From NCBI RefSeq assembly GCF_000143415.4, contig NW_003314432.1, forward strand, positions 63,862 through 127,861: a stretch of DNA of 64,000 nucleotides, read 5' to 3'. Of the stretch, positions 35,437 through 48,000 are shown piece by piece. The DNA is from Selaginella moellendorffii. Lineage: Eukaryota > Streptophyta > Lycopodiopsida > Selaginellales > Selaginellaceae. The number at the start of each line of letters is the position of its first letter. Within the stretch, counting starts at the first letter, position 1. A program made the position numbers and the translations under genes. The notes beneath the pieces were generated by a model. The model was not told the DNA's origin. It saw nothing but the letters and a program-made list of their open reading frames with translations, and did no database searches.

Positions 35437-35598
35437 TGAGTGCATGGAATATAGAAAGGGAATACAGAAATATGCATATCAATTAGCCCAATATATACAG
35501 GAGCGAGTGGTCCAGATTGAACCCAATCCGATGGCTACCAAAATCCCACTACGCTAATATTAGTATATGGCATCGTAGCCGTACACCTGGCCCTCACA
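35437..35598 (-). repeat. 3' LTR of the short-LTR Gypsy element
   Basis: 162 bp. Read on the minus strand it starts TGTGAGGGCC and ends GCACTCA (TG...CA). It pairs with 40,262-40,425, differing at roughly 16 positions by eye, mostly transitions. A purine-rich stretch, AAAGGAGGGGATGA on the minus strand (35,612-35,599), adjoins it and fits a polypurine tract. Confidence 0.85.
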
Positions 35599-38500
35599 TC
35601 ATCCCCTCCTTTCGAAATAATGGAAGGCTGTCAGGGTTCTCTTGTAGACGGGCTAGGATCTGGAGGAACATTAGGAGGAGGCATTAGCGGATTTGTAGAT
35701 GGTATTAACTACTCCTGATCCCTTTGTATGAAGCATTTCAACCGCTACACATGCACAATTTCCGAAGGATCGGCCGGCTAGATGTCATGCCAAACCTCAT
35801 AAACTTGCTGTCCAACTTGCCGCAACACCCGATACGGTCCTTTCCACTGCGCAAGGAGCCCCTTAGATAAACCACGTACCGTAAGATGGGGAAAACAGAC
35901 TAACACCAAATCATCCACTTTGTACTCTACTGGTGGACGATGATGGGAGTTGTAGTGCCGTTGTTGTCCCATTTGTACGTGGCCTAAGTATTTGGCAGAC
36001 TCTGCTCAGACAAGTGGAAGAATGCTTGTCAAATATTGATCCCACGACCTAGCATCAGGAGCTCGTGGCAATCACGAAGGTAAACCTAGCTCCGTTGGTA
36101 ATATTGGATCATGACCATATAGAAGTTTATATGGTGAAGCACCAACAAAACTCTGTACCCTTGTGACATAAGCATATTGAAGAGACGGCAAATAACCATC
36201 CTAATCTGAATGTTGAAAGTTCACATACTTCACAATCATCCCTTTGAATGTTCGAATGAGCCGTTCCACCAGACCGTCTGATTGTGGATGATAAGCACTC
36301 GTGAAAGTGTGGAGTATCCCTTACCGAGACGTCAAAACATGAAATACCTCAGCCATAAATGCAGGACCATTATCTGAAAGAATCCGCTCTGGACAAGAAT
36401 GCTGGAACACCACTCGATTGAGGAGGAAGTATCCAACAGCAGTTGCAGAGGTGCTAACAAGAGCACCAACTTCCACCTAACGAGTCAAGTAGTTAGAAGC
36501 AATAATAACATACTCATTGCCAACAGTCAACCGTGGAAAAGGTCCCATAAAATCAAACGCCACCAATTCAAACGGACAGGAAACTACAATTGACTCCAAC
36601 CGTCCTTCCGCAGCACAAAAGGGAGTATTACGAGCTTGGCACCAAACGCAGCTATGCACATACCGGATAACATCACATCGCATCTCCGGCCAATAGAAAG
36701 ACCTGTGCAGCTTCTTGGTCACTCAACAATGTCCAATATGCCCACCTAGAATAGAAGAATCATGGTAAACATGGAGAAACCGTGGAATAAAGATAGAAGG
36801 CACAATCAGTCGTAAATGATCATCAAGATCCGTCCCCACAAAATAAAGAAGGCCATTTTCAAGGTGATATTGAGAATGTAAATGCCAGAAAGGCAAGTCA
36901 TCAGCAAGTGATGCAGGATTCTCAAACGCATCTCAAAGCCTTCGAATCCACATCTCAATCTTTTGAGCCTCGCAAACCTCATCAAAAGAAGGTAGATCTT
37001 GCTCTGTGCCTTAAAGACATTGAACGTCAAGTACAGCAACCGCCGACGGCACAGAATCCTCGTCTAGAAAATCCACAAATGCTGGAACAACAGGCTCATC
37101 AGAAACATGAGAAGACAGTGGAGAAGGAAGAGGAGCTTGAGAAAAGGGCATCAGCATCAACCATAGAACTCCTTGGGCGATGAACAATATTAAAATCATA
37201 TATCTGAAGCTTCAAAGCCCACCGAGCAGTACGACCAACCAGGTTCTTTTGCTTCAATAATGAAGTAACAGCAGCATGGTCACCTTCAAGTAACATCCAA
37301 GAACCATGTAGATATGCATGAAGTTTCTCAAAACCCCAAACTACTGTTAAACACTCCTTCTCTGTCGTGGAGTAATTCACCTCTATTGGTTGTAACGTAC
37401 GGCTTATATATGCAATGGGATGATGCTGACCAAGCACACTTGGGCTTTCTTGCATTAATACACCTCCAAGACCAATATCAGAAGCATCAACGTGCAAAAT
37501 AAAAGGTCGAGTGTAGTTAGGATATGCCAAAACTGGAGGAGTCGTTAAAAGTTCTTTGAGATTCACAAATGCCCACTCACAATTTGAAGACTAGATGAAA
37601 GATGACATTGACGACTTCAGCAATGCTTGCAATGGTGCAGTGCGATCAGAAAGATGATCCACAAAACGACTGAGATACTGCACCTTGCCTAGGAAGCGCT
37701 CACATCATTCACACACTTCAGAGTAGGGAACTTTAGAACGGCTACAAGTTTGTCAGGATCAACTTGCAAACCTTCACGAGAAATATGGTACCCAAGATAA
37801 GTTGTGTCCTTGGACCCAAACACGCACTTCGACTGCTTCAACTTTAAACCAACGTCCCATAGCCGATCCAACACTTTACACACATCACGAATGTGCTCCT
37901 CCCACGTCCCCTCCGAGTGAATCAAAACATCAGCAATGAAGTCAGCAGTCACCTCTGGCATATCATAAAGAACCTTGTCCATCATCCACTGGAAAGTTGC
38001 TGGAGCATTGTTCAAACCAAACGGCATCACCAAGAACTCGTACAAACCAAATGGTGTACGAAAAGCAGTCTTAGGAATATCTTCTTCGGCCATCAGTACT
38101 TGCCAGTACCCAGAAGCAAGATCTAGCTTGGTGAACCAACGACTTCGCCCCAGACGATTCAAGAGATCAACAGTGTGAGGAAGAGGGTATACATCCGGGA
38201 TTGTCACTTCATTTAACGGACGATAGTCGATGCAGAAACAAATACTCCCATCAGGCTTCGTCACAAGATGAGGTTCACATACTTAAGGACTCCACGACTT
38301 CTGAATAACACCCTTCTCCAACATCTCCTTGACGTTTGCACATAAAATCTTGATCTCCTTGGGTGACCGACGACGAACAGGAACCTTGATTGGACGAGCA
38401 TCCTTAGTTGGAATGGGATGACGTGTGGCAATCTTGGCCCTAGATGATAGGTCAAATTCAAAGAGATTAGAATACTCCTTCATCAGCCGGTCAATAGCTT

Positions 38501-40261
38501 CAACACAAAGATTGTCATAGGGATCGAAAAAGGGAAGAGCAGAACAAGATGGAAACACAGGAGGAAATAGTGGGGGAACAAAAGTAATTTAAGCAAAAGT
38601 AGAAGTAGAGGGACGAAGAGGTACGGAAGTGAAAGGAATGGATGAAACATAAGGAAGTATGAGACAAGGGGGAGAAGCCTCAAAGTCACACTTGGCATGA
38701 TTGCGTTGCAACCAATCCATACCAAGAATGAGGTCAAAAGCTTGACTCGGCACCACCTGCAACGATTGCAGCTCAAGCTCGAGATCGCCCACACGCACAA
38801 CCAGGTCTGCCTCATCTCGTGCACATGTATGTGTATGACCGTTGCCATAAAGAATGAAAACGGGGTCCGCCGCATGATGCAAGTGTAGACGACAATGTGT
38901 GGCAATAGGTCGAGCAATAGAAGATAAACTCGAACCTCTATTAACCAACACAGAGAGAATAATAGGAGACCTCTTGTTATAAAAATGAGCTTGGAAAGTA
39001 AACACTGGATGAACCGGTGCCGAGTGAACCCCTTGATGATACTGCCGAAAGAAAGATGGAGGGGTCACTAACTTATTCGCGCAAGGTCCCTTCATTACTT
39101 GTGCGACTCCTCGTTTCCCGGATGCACTGCGGTGTCCAAACCTTCCACTGCAGCAGCACCAACGGGACGTTGCTGACGCTAAGGTCTCCACCCAGGAAAT
39201 GGAGGTCGCCAATCTGGAAAGTGCCGACAACGCCGATAAGTATGACTAACTTCATCACACACCCAGCAACAAACATCACGGCCACGACCACGCCCTCGCC
39301 CTTGGCCTTGGACTCGAGTAGCAACAGCATCAACCTCCATTAGAACAGGACCATCACTCATAGAAAGTGGAGCGGAAGGACGTGCAGCAAGAAGTGGAAG
39401 AGGTGACGTCTCATAACGTTGTGCCAAGCAAAGAGCATCTTCAAGGGTAGCAGGAGCAAGTGCATGCACAAGTCTGACAAAATCTTGACGAAGTGCTGGC
39501 CACAACATTCCTAACTTCATCCACTCCGACATATTGGGCTCCGCACGAAACAAAAGACTTCAAAAACGAATGCCAAATTGCATCACTAACTTAGATGGCC
39601 CTTGGCAAAGACGATGCAATTGTTGGAAGGCATCATCACAATTGTCAGCATGTCCGAAGGCGCATTTGAAGACGTCCGGAAGAACACTCCAATCCCCACA
39701 AGTGGCCGCGCTCAATCCATTATACCACTGCAACGCCATCCCTTGGAGACACATGGGAAACTTACGCAAACATCGAGCATCATCCCACGAATGATATGTG
39801 GCAATCACCGTGAAGTGATTGAACCAATGGTACACATCATCCCCAAGATTCCCACGAAAGAACTCTGGCCGAACGTGAGGATTGGCACCAAGAGCAGGAG
39901 GAGTTGGACCACGTGCCGTGAATGCCACCATCAATTGAGTTTGGTTGTTCATTTGCAAACGCATAGCATCAAGCAATTGGACCAACTGCTGCTCTAGAGT
40001 CAAAGGAGGAGATTGCTAATCTGCCATGAAGATAAACGAAAAAGAAAGAGCAAAAGAAGAGAAATGACAAAAAGCTAGAAGGAAATGGTAGATCTAGATA
40101 ATGCAAAAAGCTAGATCTAAACCAAAATCTTGAAAAAGAAGAACAAAAGAAAAAAAAATGGAAAAAGCTAAATCTAAACAATGCAAAAGCTAGATCTAAA
40201 CCAAAATCCCAAATCCAAGCACTCTTCAGGGACAATCAAAAGTGCCCTTCACTTCCACCAA

Positions 40262-40425
40262 TGTAAGTGCATGAAATATAGAAAAGGAATACAAAAATAT
40301 GCATATCAATTAGCCCAATATATATAGGAGTGAGTGGTCTGGATTGAACTCAATCCGATGGCTACCAAAATCCCACTACGCTAATATTAGTATACGGCAT
40401 CATAGCAGTAAACCTAGCCCTCATA
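40262..40425 (-). repeat. 5' LTR of the short-LTR Gypsy element
   Basis: 164 bp. On the minus strand it starts TATGAGGGCT (the expected TG mutated to TA) and ends CACTTACA. One base inside lies TGGTGGAAGTGAAGGG (minus strand, from 40,260), a primer-binding-site candidate because it begins with the TGG complementary to a tRNA CCA end. I could not name the tRNA. Confidence 0.85.
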
Positions 40426-40599
40426 GCACGAAAAAGAAAAAAGCAAATTTAGAGGATTCTTAATTCCAAATCTAAAGTGTTGGGGTCATTTTAAAAATTA
40501 TTCCAGAAATATTCGAGAAGATTCTTAGGTAAGGCTTTGGCGTGCCTGCGAAGAAGATCTGATCTAGCGGCACGGCCCAAGAATTAAAACATGGCAGCA

Positions 40600-41060
40600 G
40601 CCACAGAGATTTATGAGAAATGGGGCCGATCGAGCTGGATCTGGGCCTGCTCGTGCTCTATCTTCACCAACAGGAGGAGGAAGAGGTGCCCATGGAGGGA
40701 GAGGTGGCCATGGAGTGGGAGGAGGGCGCGGGGTGGCCGGGGTTGGCTGCAGATCTCTGAATCTGGCCCCGGGAGGATTAGGCCATGGTTCTGAGGCGGC
40801 TCAAGGAGGGGGTGCCCTGGGAGGAGGAGGCCATGGTTCTACTCTAGGAGGAGGACGCCACGGTTCTTCTCCGGGAGGAGGCCAAGCCTCAGTGAGCCAC
40901 AACGGGAGGAGTCCAAGCCGCGCCCAGAGGAGCCCAAGCCACGTCTGGAGGAGTTCCCCTGGAGGGGAGGAGGCCATGGATCATCGCCAGGAGGAAGCCA
41001 CGTCTGGAGGAGTTCCCCTGGAGCACAGCGTGCCGGGAGCTCCAACTGCTTTGAGAACCA
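40600..41060 (+). repeat. Gly-rich low-complexity, GC-rich tandem words
   Basis: GGAGGAGGCCATGG-type words are repeated many times. One frame (40,613-41,113) encodes a Gly/His/Ser-rich chain. The words differ in spacing, so it is a degenerate simple repeat and not a clean tandem array. It directly precedes the Harbinger ORFs and may be their leader; I doubt that it is a protein-coding exon, because splicing it to the next exon at the best splice site gives a stop. Confidence 0.45.
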
Positions 41061-41063
41061 GAG

Positions 41064-41375
41064 ATGGCGGTGAGTTTACATTTCTTAGGTTACATGCATG
41101 CATGAGTGATTGAGAGCTCCCGGCAGGGTCATGAAGAAGAGGGAGATGACAGCGTCCCTGATCTGGAACAAGACCCGGATGCTCACTTGGAGGAGCTCGA
41201 CCACGAGGCTGTCCAGTTTGTGGATACCTTGGGTTTTGCTGCACCTGCTGCTGCGAAGAGAACCCGGGGAAAGAACTGGAACCATGCTGAGACCATGCTC
41301 CTGATTGATCTCGTTTGGGAAAAACATCTCGCAAAGATTGCGGGGGAGGGAGGAGCAGCCAGCATGTTCTCATGA
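41064..41375 (+). CDS. Myb/trihelix-like protein of a PIF/Harbinger element
   Basis: A good gene model is ATG-GCG at 41,064, a 57-bp intron (41,070-41,126; donor GTGAGT, acceptor CCCGGCAG), then an acidic stretch (GHEEEGDDSVPDLEQDPD). A segment like the first helices of a trihelix/Myb-SANT domain follows (RGKNWNHAETMLLIDLVWEK), with a stop at 41,375. PIF/Harbinger elements encode a Myb-like protein next to the transposase; it helps the transposase reach the nucleus and bind DNA. Here the domain seems cut short, so a further intron or a frameshift is likely. Confidence 0.5.
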
Positions 41376-41412
41376 CGAAGACACAGCGCTGGAATCTCAT
41401 CTTTCACCCTTT

Positions 41413-42770
41413 TGCTTTAGGGTTTAAATGCACATTGCGGATGACAAGAGCCCCGCTGCCAGAGGAAGAAGACCATGAACTTGAGGTTCGTCGGGCTGTG
41501 ATTGGGAGGAGGTTTTGCATCGGCCTGTGGTGGGTGAAGCCTCGAAATGTCACCACCTGGAGTAAGTTTTCTTTGGAGTATTACGATGTGGGGAGGTGGA
41601 AGAGGAAACTTCAGATGGAGAAGAGGACCTTCTTCACCATTTGTGGCATGCTGGAGAGCGAGATCCAGAAGCAAGATACCGGTTGGAGGAGTGTGGTGCC
41701 GGTGGATGTTCGACTGGGGGTAACTTTGTACAAGCTTTTCAAGAACACAGATTACTTGGATCTAGCAGACAAGTTCGGCATCGGGGAGTCCACAGCTCAT
41801 GAGATTGTCATGGACACTACTGTGGCAATTGTCAAGTGTCTCAGGTACAAGATTCATTTTCCTTCAACCGCCAAGGAGGTTCAAGCTGTTACTGCTGGCT
41901 TTCAACAAGTGACAGGTACATTTTCTTATGTTTTTTGGATTGTTATAAGTTTTGATGACCAATAGGAACCCGACTGCCTAATGTTGCTGGGGCGATCGAC
42001 TACTAGACTGGACGGCAAGAGCTACTATGACTGGAAGCAGTGGTACTTGGTCATCTTGCAAGGGGTTTGTGATGCCCAGAAGAGGTTCCTCAGTGTCTAC
42101 GCTGGGTGGCCAGGATGGTTTTAAAATGTTCTTTTTGCTTTCAGGACGCATCCATGACATGAGGGTTTTTCGTAATTCAACCCTCAAGAACAAGATTGTA
42201 GCAAGGGAGCTGCTGACATCACCCGCGATGTTAGCTTATGATGATAGGATCAAGCCATACCTAGTGGGGGACAAAGGGTACCAACTCCAGCAGCATCTGA
42301 TGATTCCACACACAAGTAAGTCTTCTTCATTCTACTTTCTTTTGTTCACTTGTTTTGGTTGTTGCTCAGCTCCGAACCCGACACCATCCAAGGCAGCTTT
42401 CAACCTTCATCACCACCTTGCTCAGATTGTTATTGAGCAAGCATTTGGACTTCTTAAAATGAAGTTCAGATGCTTGGATCAAAAACAAAGAATCCAGCCA
42501 AAGTACCATCCCAACATCATCAAGAGTTGTTGCATCTTGCACAATTTCTTGATTGATGTTGGGGAGACTGATCTTCGGGCGGAGATCCAAGCTTGGAGGA
42601 AAGAGGTGAAATGGCTCAAGGACCAGGACCTCTTTGTTGATTACAGTGATCCCGAGCAATTGGAAGGGGAGCCTCATGAGGAGTTGCACAGTCCAGAGGA
42701 TGCGAAAGAGGTTAGAGAGAACCTCACGTTTTCCCTCTGTCTTTGCCAGTGGCGCTTGTGTTTGCTTTGA
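41413..42770 (+). mobile_element. PIF/Harbinger transposase (DDE), probably broken
   Basis: Reading plus strand: a HARBI1-like N-terminal region (DVRLGVTLYKLFKNTDYLDL, then KFGIGESTAHEIV). A 50-bp intron (41,916-41,965) leads into LPNVAGAID, which carries the first catalytic Asp. The frame then breaks (TAG near 42,003) where ~10 residues are missing. It resumes with YYDWKQWYLVILQGVCDAQK and IHDMRVFRNS (another intron or break near 42,119-42,146). GDKGYQLQQHL follows (second Asp), then a 54-bp intron (42,316-42,369), then HHHLAQIVIEQAFGLLKMKF (Glu of the triad) and a tail ending at 42,770. All three triad residues are visible. No terminal inverted repeats or TWA target duplication were found. 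The break after the first Asp argues against activity. Confidence 0.75.
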
Positions 42771-44200
42771 AATTTGCCAGGATATAATTCTAAACATTTG
42801 AATTTGAATTTGAAATTTCAAAATTTGAATTAAGTCATTTTTAAGTGTTCGAATGCATTGTTTTTAAGTGTGTGCGAATGCAAAAGTCCTTATAAGTTTA
42901 CTTTGCAACACAAATTTTTTCAATGTGCAAACCCGACTTTCTTAATTTTTAAAGTGGGTCGCTTAAGTTTTTTTTCACTAAATAAATGTGCGAATTGGTC
43001 CTTTCTCAACATAGAAGATAATGTTTTGCCAAGCTTACCACAACCACTAGCAACCTTGATTGCCAATGATGTTGTCCTTGGCTGTGGTACCTATAACCAT
43101 ACAGCTAGGGCCAAAGTTACACCACCAATGGCCCATAGCAAGCACAGCCATGGTGGCACAAGGTCTCGGCCATGGCTAGCACTACCTTGGCTAGCCTTAG
43201 CCGTGGCATAGCCATCTACTAGAGGTGCTAGAGGAGAGCTGTTGTAGGAGGAGTGCTAGAGGAGTTGGAGGAGAGCTGTTGCAGGAGAAGTGCTGGAGGA
43301 GCTGGAGAGCTGCTATAGGAGGAGTGCTGGAGGAGCTGGAGAGCTGCTATAGGAGGAGTGCTGGAGGAGCTGGAGGAGACTCAATGCACAAGGGGTTTTG
43401 GAGCAGCTAGAGGGTGAGAAAGAATGATTTGATGAAAATAAAATAAAAACTGAAAAATCCAAGAGTAGGATTGGCAAAAGTACAATGTGGAAGAGAGTTG
43501 TTGCAGGAGGAGCACTAGAGGACATGGAGGAGAGTTGCTACAGGAAGAGTGTTGGAGGGAGGAGATATGTTGCATTGGAGGAAAGTAAGAGCCACTAGAG
43601 GAGTTGGGCACTAGAGGAAAATAATGGAGTACACAATACCATCTACACTAACTAACCCTAACTGAACTCAAATAGATGCATTGCACTACGTTTGGTTTGC
43701 TTTGATATTGTCAATTTTTACATAAATAAAAAATTTATATGATGTACTTATTTTAATACATTTTTTTATTCATATATAATTTGGAATTTTAGTACTTCTT
43801 GTTTATCTTTCAAAGAGTTCAACTAATTTTTTTTTTATCAATTTTATTCTTTCTATAGAAAGCTTAAAGCAAATAGTGAAGAATATAAGGAAGAAGTCCT
43901 ACACTCTTGCAGCACTAAAATCTTGCAAATTTTCCTTTAAGAACATTATTACTAGTCAAAAAGTTCACTTTTTTTGAGTAGTCTGATGTGTTTGTTTTTA
44001 TAGCATGTCCATAAACAGAAAATAAGGAACTTTTTACTTGCTCCTCATAGTAGAGTATCACAGTGATAGAAGTTCTCAAGGGTAAGGAATTGAAGAGTGA
44101 CGGTGTAGAGGAGCTTTTGAGGTAGCTCGAGGGTGGTTGGGTTCAAGAGGAGGCGTAGTCTAGTTTAGAAAGACTAGATTGTTGATTTTTTGTGCCGACT
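42771..44200. repeat. AT-rich spacer with a 34-bp minisatellite
   Basis: At about 43,220-43,385 a G/A-rich motif (GAGAGCTGCTATAGGAGGAG...) repeats with a 34-bp period in its cleanest part (43,305 and 43,339) and with looser copies on both sides and again at 43,490-43,620. Around it the sequence is AT-rich with no gene. At 42,798-42,830 is an A/T run with words GAATTTGAATTTGAAATTTC. Confidence 0.7.
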
Positions 44201-44202
44201 TA

Positions 44203-44612
44203 TAACATTGGTATAAGAGGTGTTAGTTGTGATGGCTGACCAAGTTGAATGTTGGAATCCTATTGTTGATGGTGGTGCCGATGATGGTGCTGACGGAGCT
44301 GCAAAGGTTTGGACCATGGAAGATGTTATTCACAAGCTGCGAGCTCTTAATAAAAATCAGCAAGAGATGCAAGACAAGATGCATGGCATGATGAGTACTT
44401 TGTGTGAGTGTGTTGAGGCACTTAAGGCTAGTCATGGTGGCACTTTAAGTAAGCCTTCTTTGGTGGATGGACTCAAGATTCCAACCTTTTCTGGTGATGG
44501 TGGTATGGATAAGTGTTTAGCTTGGTTAGCCAATGTGAAGAAGTTTTTAATTGCTAAAGGAGACCATGCTAGTGAGAGTGAGCCGTGGAAGTCTCTCATG
44601 AGCTCTTGTTGA
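44203..44612 (+). mobile_element. 5' start of an LTR retrotransposon: primer-binding site and gag
   Basis: TTGGTATAAGAGG at about 44,208 resembles the initiator-Met tRNA primer site (TGGTATCAGAG) with one change. Soon after, a 130-codon frame (start Met at 44,220 or 44,232) has an N-terminal coiled-coil-like part (KLRALNKNQQEMQDKMHGMM) and VDGLKIPTFSGDGG followed by CLAWLANVKKFL, the usual start of a Gypsy capsid domain. It ends abruptly where repeat X begins (44,590), so the rest of the element is lost. Confidence 0.65.
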
Positions 44613-45055
44613 AAGTGTGAAGTAATGGTGTGGAAAGCTTGCATTTGAGGCACGGGTGGATGGGCTCATTGCAGTAAGGTGATAGCTCGTTCCCATTGCC
44701 TTCCTTTTGTATCCTATCTCCCTCGTTGCCTCCCGACATGCTTCATATGTTCTCTCTGTGTTCCATATGTTATCCTCTCCACTTGCGAAGCATTGCACAG
44801 CATGTTGCTGGAGCTAGGCCTCAGCCCATTCGTTGATGGCTAACATTTACAAAGGCTTCATTGGATGTTGATACAGAGAATTAAGTTTAAAGACAATTGG
44901 CCCACTTTTATGATGGGCTTAATCTATGTTGACTGGATTGTTCTTTGCAAAGCATGTATGCAAGGCGATTTTACAAGGAAATTTATCAAATCTTCCACAA
45001 AGTCAATGCCATAATCTGTCAAGAACCAAATCCTTGGAGAGCTTTAGGAATAATA
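44590..45055 (+). repeat. dispersed repeat X, copy 2
   Basis: Reverse-complement match to 3,295-3,730. It lies between a truncated gag (left) and the truncated integrase end of the family-1 Gypsy (right), so both joints are deletion or recombination scars. Confidence 0.65.
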
Positions 45056-45059
45056 TATG

Positions 45060-48000
45060 CATAATGAAGATTCTTTGTTGTAGCAGTCTTTATTGGTTGA
45101 GTTTCAGCCCATTTAATTATATAGTCTATTGCAATTAGAATGTATTAGTTTTGCTTGGAGCTTGTCATAAGTGGACTAACAAAGTCGAGTCCCCATTATT
45201 GAAAAGGTTCAAGTGGAGTTTTTGGATGAAGTTCTTGAATTTATTTCTTTGGTGCATACTTGGTTCATTGGTAGATGTTGCATTTTTGACAACACTTAAC
45301 TTAGTTATGCCAAAGTGTTGGCCACCAAAGTCTTGCTTGTAAAATTTTTCGAGTTGTGATTTCTTCAACAAAATGTCCTCCTATTTGTCTATAGTAGGCT
45401 TCTTTTAGTAGATCTTGTGTTTCTTCTAGGTTTGCACATCTTCGTAAAATATTGTGTCTTCTTTGTTTGTACAGTTTTCTTCCCACAACTGAATATGGTT
45501 TTGTCCTCAAGAGAAATTGCTTGCACTTGTCAAAGGTTGAATATCAACTTGGTATTGTTGCTGTTGTGAGGTAGTAGTAGATGTTGTCCATTTAGGTTGG
45601 TGATATGTGGATTCAAAGGATATTAGAGTCAGGAAAGTCATCCATGTTGTGTTTCAGTTGTTCATCGATTGTAATACAACTTAGGTATTCATGTTCTCTT
45701 CCAGGCTTGTAGATGATCTCGAAGTTGTATTCTTGAAGTAGTAAGAACCATTGTGCAATTTTGCTGGTGAGGATTATTTTGTTGAGAAAGTTACCGAGTA
45801 GGTAGTATCAAAACTTCTGGAGTGCATAAATCATTGCTAAAGCTTCTTTTTCAATTGTAGTGTAGTTTATTTCAGCTGAGTTGAGTTTTTGACTTGCATA
45901 ATAGATTGGTTAGTCTTTATGATCTTCTTGTTGTTGCAAAAGGATCACTTTGAGGGCATAGTTGGAGGTGTCAACTTGGATGTTGAAGTTTTTGTTCCAG
46001 TTTGGTTAAGCAAGTATTGGAGCTTGGGTGAGGGAATTCTTGAGGTTGATAAAGGCATTTTGACAATTTTGAGTCTAGTTGTAAGCTTGATTCTTCTTGA
46101 GGAGTTCAGTGATAGGTTTTGCAATCTTGGTGTAGTCTTTGATGAATCTTCGATGGTGTCCCATCTTATCGAGGAATGATTGAAGGCTTGAAATGTCAAA
46201 TGGATGTTATATGTTGGTGATTGTGAGGGTTTTGTCCTTTTCGATGAGGATTCCTTCTTTGGAAACTACATGTTCAAGTAGAATTCCTGATTTGACAAAG
46301 AAAATGCACCTATCAAGGTTCAATGTGATATTGTGTTCATGGCATTTGATGAAGCATTTCTCTAAGCATTGGAGATGATATTTTTTGTTGCTAAAGACAC
46401 TGAAGTCATTCATAAACACTCACATAAATTCAGTGAGGTATTCTCAAAAAGTGTCAATGATGATCCATTGAAACATAATGGTGCATTGGAGAGACTGAAA
46501 GGCATGTGAAGGTAGGTATATGCTCCCCATGGATTGATGAAAGCCATCTTATAGGCACAATGTGTACTTGATTGTGTCTACTGATGCTGTTGAGAAAAGA
46601 GTACATCTCATATCCTACAACTGCATCAAGAATTTCATTAGAGAATGGAATTGAAAAGGTGTCCTTTTGAGTTGTATCATTGAGATTCTTATAGTTGACA
46701 CAAATTCTAAGCTTGTTGTTCTTCTTGGGGACAATGACTAGTGGTGATAACCATTTTAGATTTTGAATTGGAAAGATGAATCTAACATTTTCAAGTTTGT
46801 CAAGCTTTTCTTTGACTTTGGTTTGTATGTTGGGATTCATTCGGTAGGCTAATTGCTTTGTTGGTACCGCTTGTGATAGAAGTTCAATCCAATGTGTGTA
46901 GAGTTCAAGTGGAATTCCTCATAAGTCAGTCTAGGACCAGGTGAAAACATCTTGATAAGTGTCAAGTAGTTGGGTTGCTTTTGCTTTCAAATCTTCATCA
47001 ACCTTTTGGGCAATGTGACTTTTTTTTGGTTCTTCAGGTGTTCCAAGGTTAATTTCTTGAGCTGGTTCTTCAAGGTTGAGTGTTGGTGTAAGTCATAATC
47101 CTTCTTGTCGTAGACCTAGTTGTTCTTGGAGTGGAATTTGTTGATGCATCAGTTTAAACTATTCAAGTTTGATGCTTGAATGTTCTTGTTGTTTTTTCAT
47201 GTGTGCTAGTGTTGTCTTTTCTTTCAAATCTTGGTGTTGGAAATCTTCATTTTGAAGTTGAGGATCTTGATTGCTTGTTTTGTTCAGGATGATTTGGTTG
47301 AGATGACTTAAATTAACATTTTTAATTCAGGGTATGCCTTGAGAATTTGAGCTTCTTCATAGCTGTCGAGTCCTTCATTCTAGTCATATTGTTTGATTGT
47401 GGTTAGTTAAAATGTCTTTGCAATCTTCTTTAGAATACTGGTAGATAGTTGTGGAGCATCTTTATGTCCTCCAAGGGTGATGGTATTGTTCCTTTAGTAT
47501 GTGATAATGTCTATTGTCTCGAGCCAAGTTCATTTGAGGAGTACTTCGTAACAACTTTGGTCTTTTGCCATCTTGATGTTGCGAATGTGATTTCAGGTAT
47601 CGAAAGATACTTACGGACACTCTTTTTTTATTGCCATGATGGCAGGAGGTTGGTATTGCTGGTTCCCTTTATTAACCCCTTTTGTTCAAGTGTTAGTAAA
47701 CTGGATTTAGCATCTGTACTTGGCCGGATGAGCATAAGGAAGGAATTCCTACATACTTGGTTCGGCTTGTTAGTTTTCTTTTGCTTTGTCTTGCACTAGC
47801 TTAGCAAGAACCCTTGTGTATTGAGATTAGTCCCTCAATATCACTAGATGATAGTTTACTGTATCTGCCAAACACTCTCGCTATCATGCCCTTTGTGTTA
47901 GTTTCATTCCAGTCCCAAATGTTATTTATAGAAAGTGTCTAGATTTTCTCATTTCATATTTATGGAATGTAGAGATTGTCCTGAACACAATGGTGTTCGT

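Larger units (their letters stand above)
35436..40425 (-). mobile_element. Ty3/Gypsy retrotransposon, LTR to LTR, short LTRs
   Basis: A complete but decayed element, about 5.0 kb. Minus-strand order: gag 40003-39179, with zinc knuckle CWVCDEVSHTYRRC (CX2CX4HX4C) after a Gly/Arg run; protease 39230-38589 (VNRGSS replaces the D-S/T-G triad, then DLILGMDWLQRNHAKCDF). Reverse transcriptase is 38558-37689 (WFTKLDLASGYWQV, FRTPFGLYEFLVMPFGLNN; the Y-x-D-D box reads F-I-A-D). RNase H is 37566-37099 (PFILHVDASDIGLGGVLMQ). Integrase is 36722-35778 (zinc part H...CVWCQ; AFDFMGPFP; C-terminal KVDDLVLVCFPHL). Both the protease Asp and the first RT Asp are lost, so this copy cannot move by itself. Flanks GCACT / GCACG may be an imperfect target duplication. 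Confidence 0.88.
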
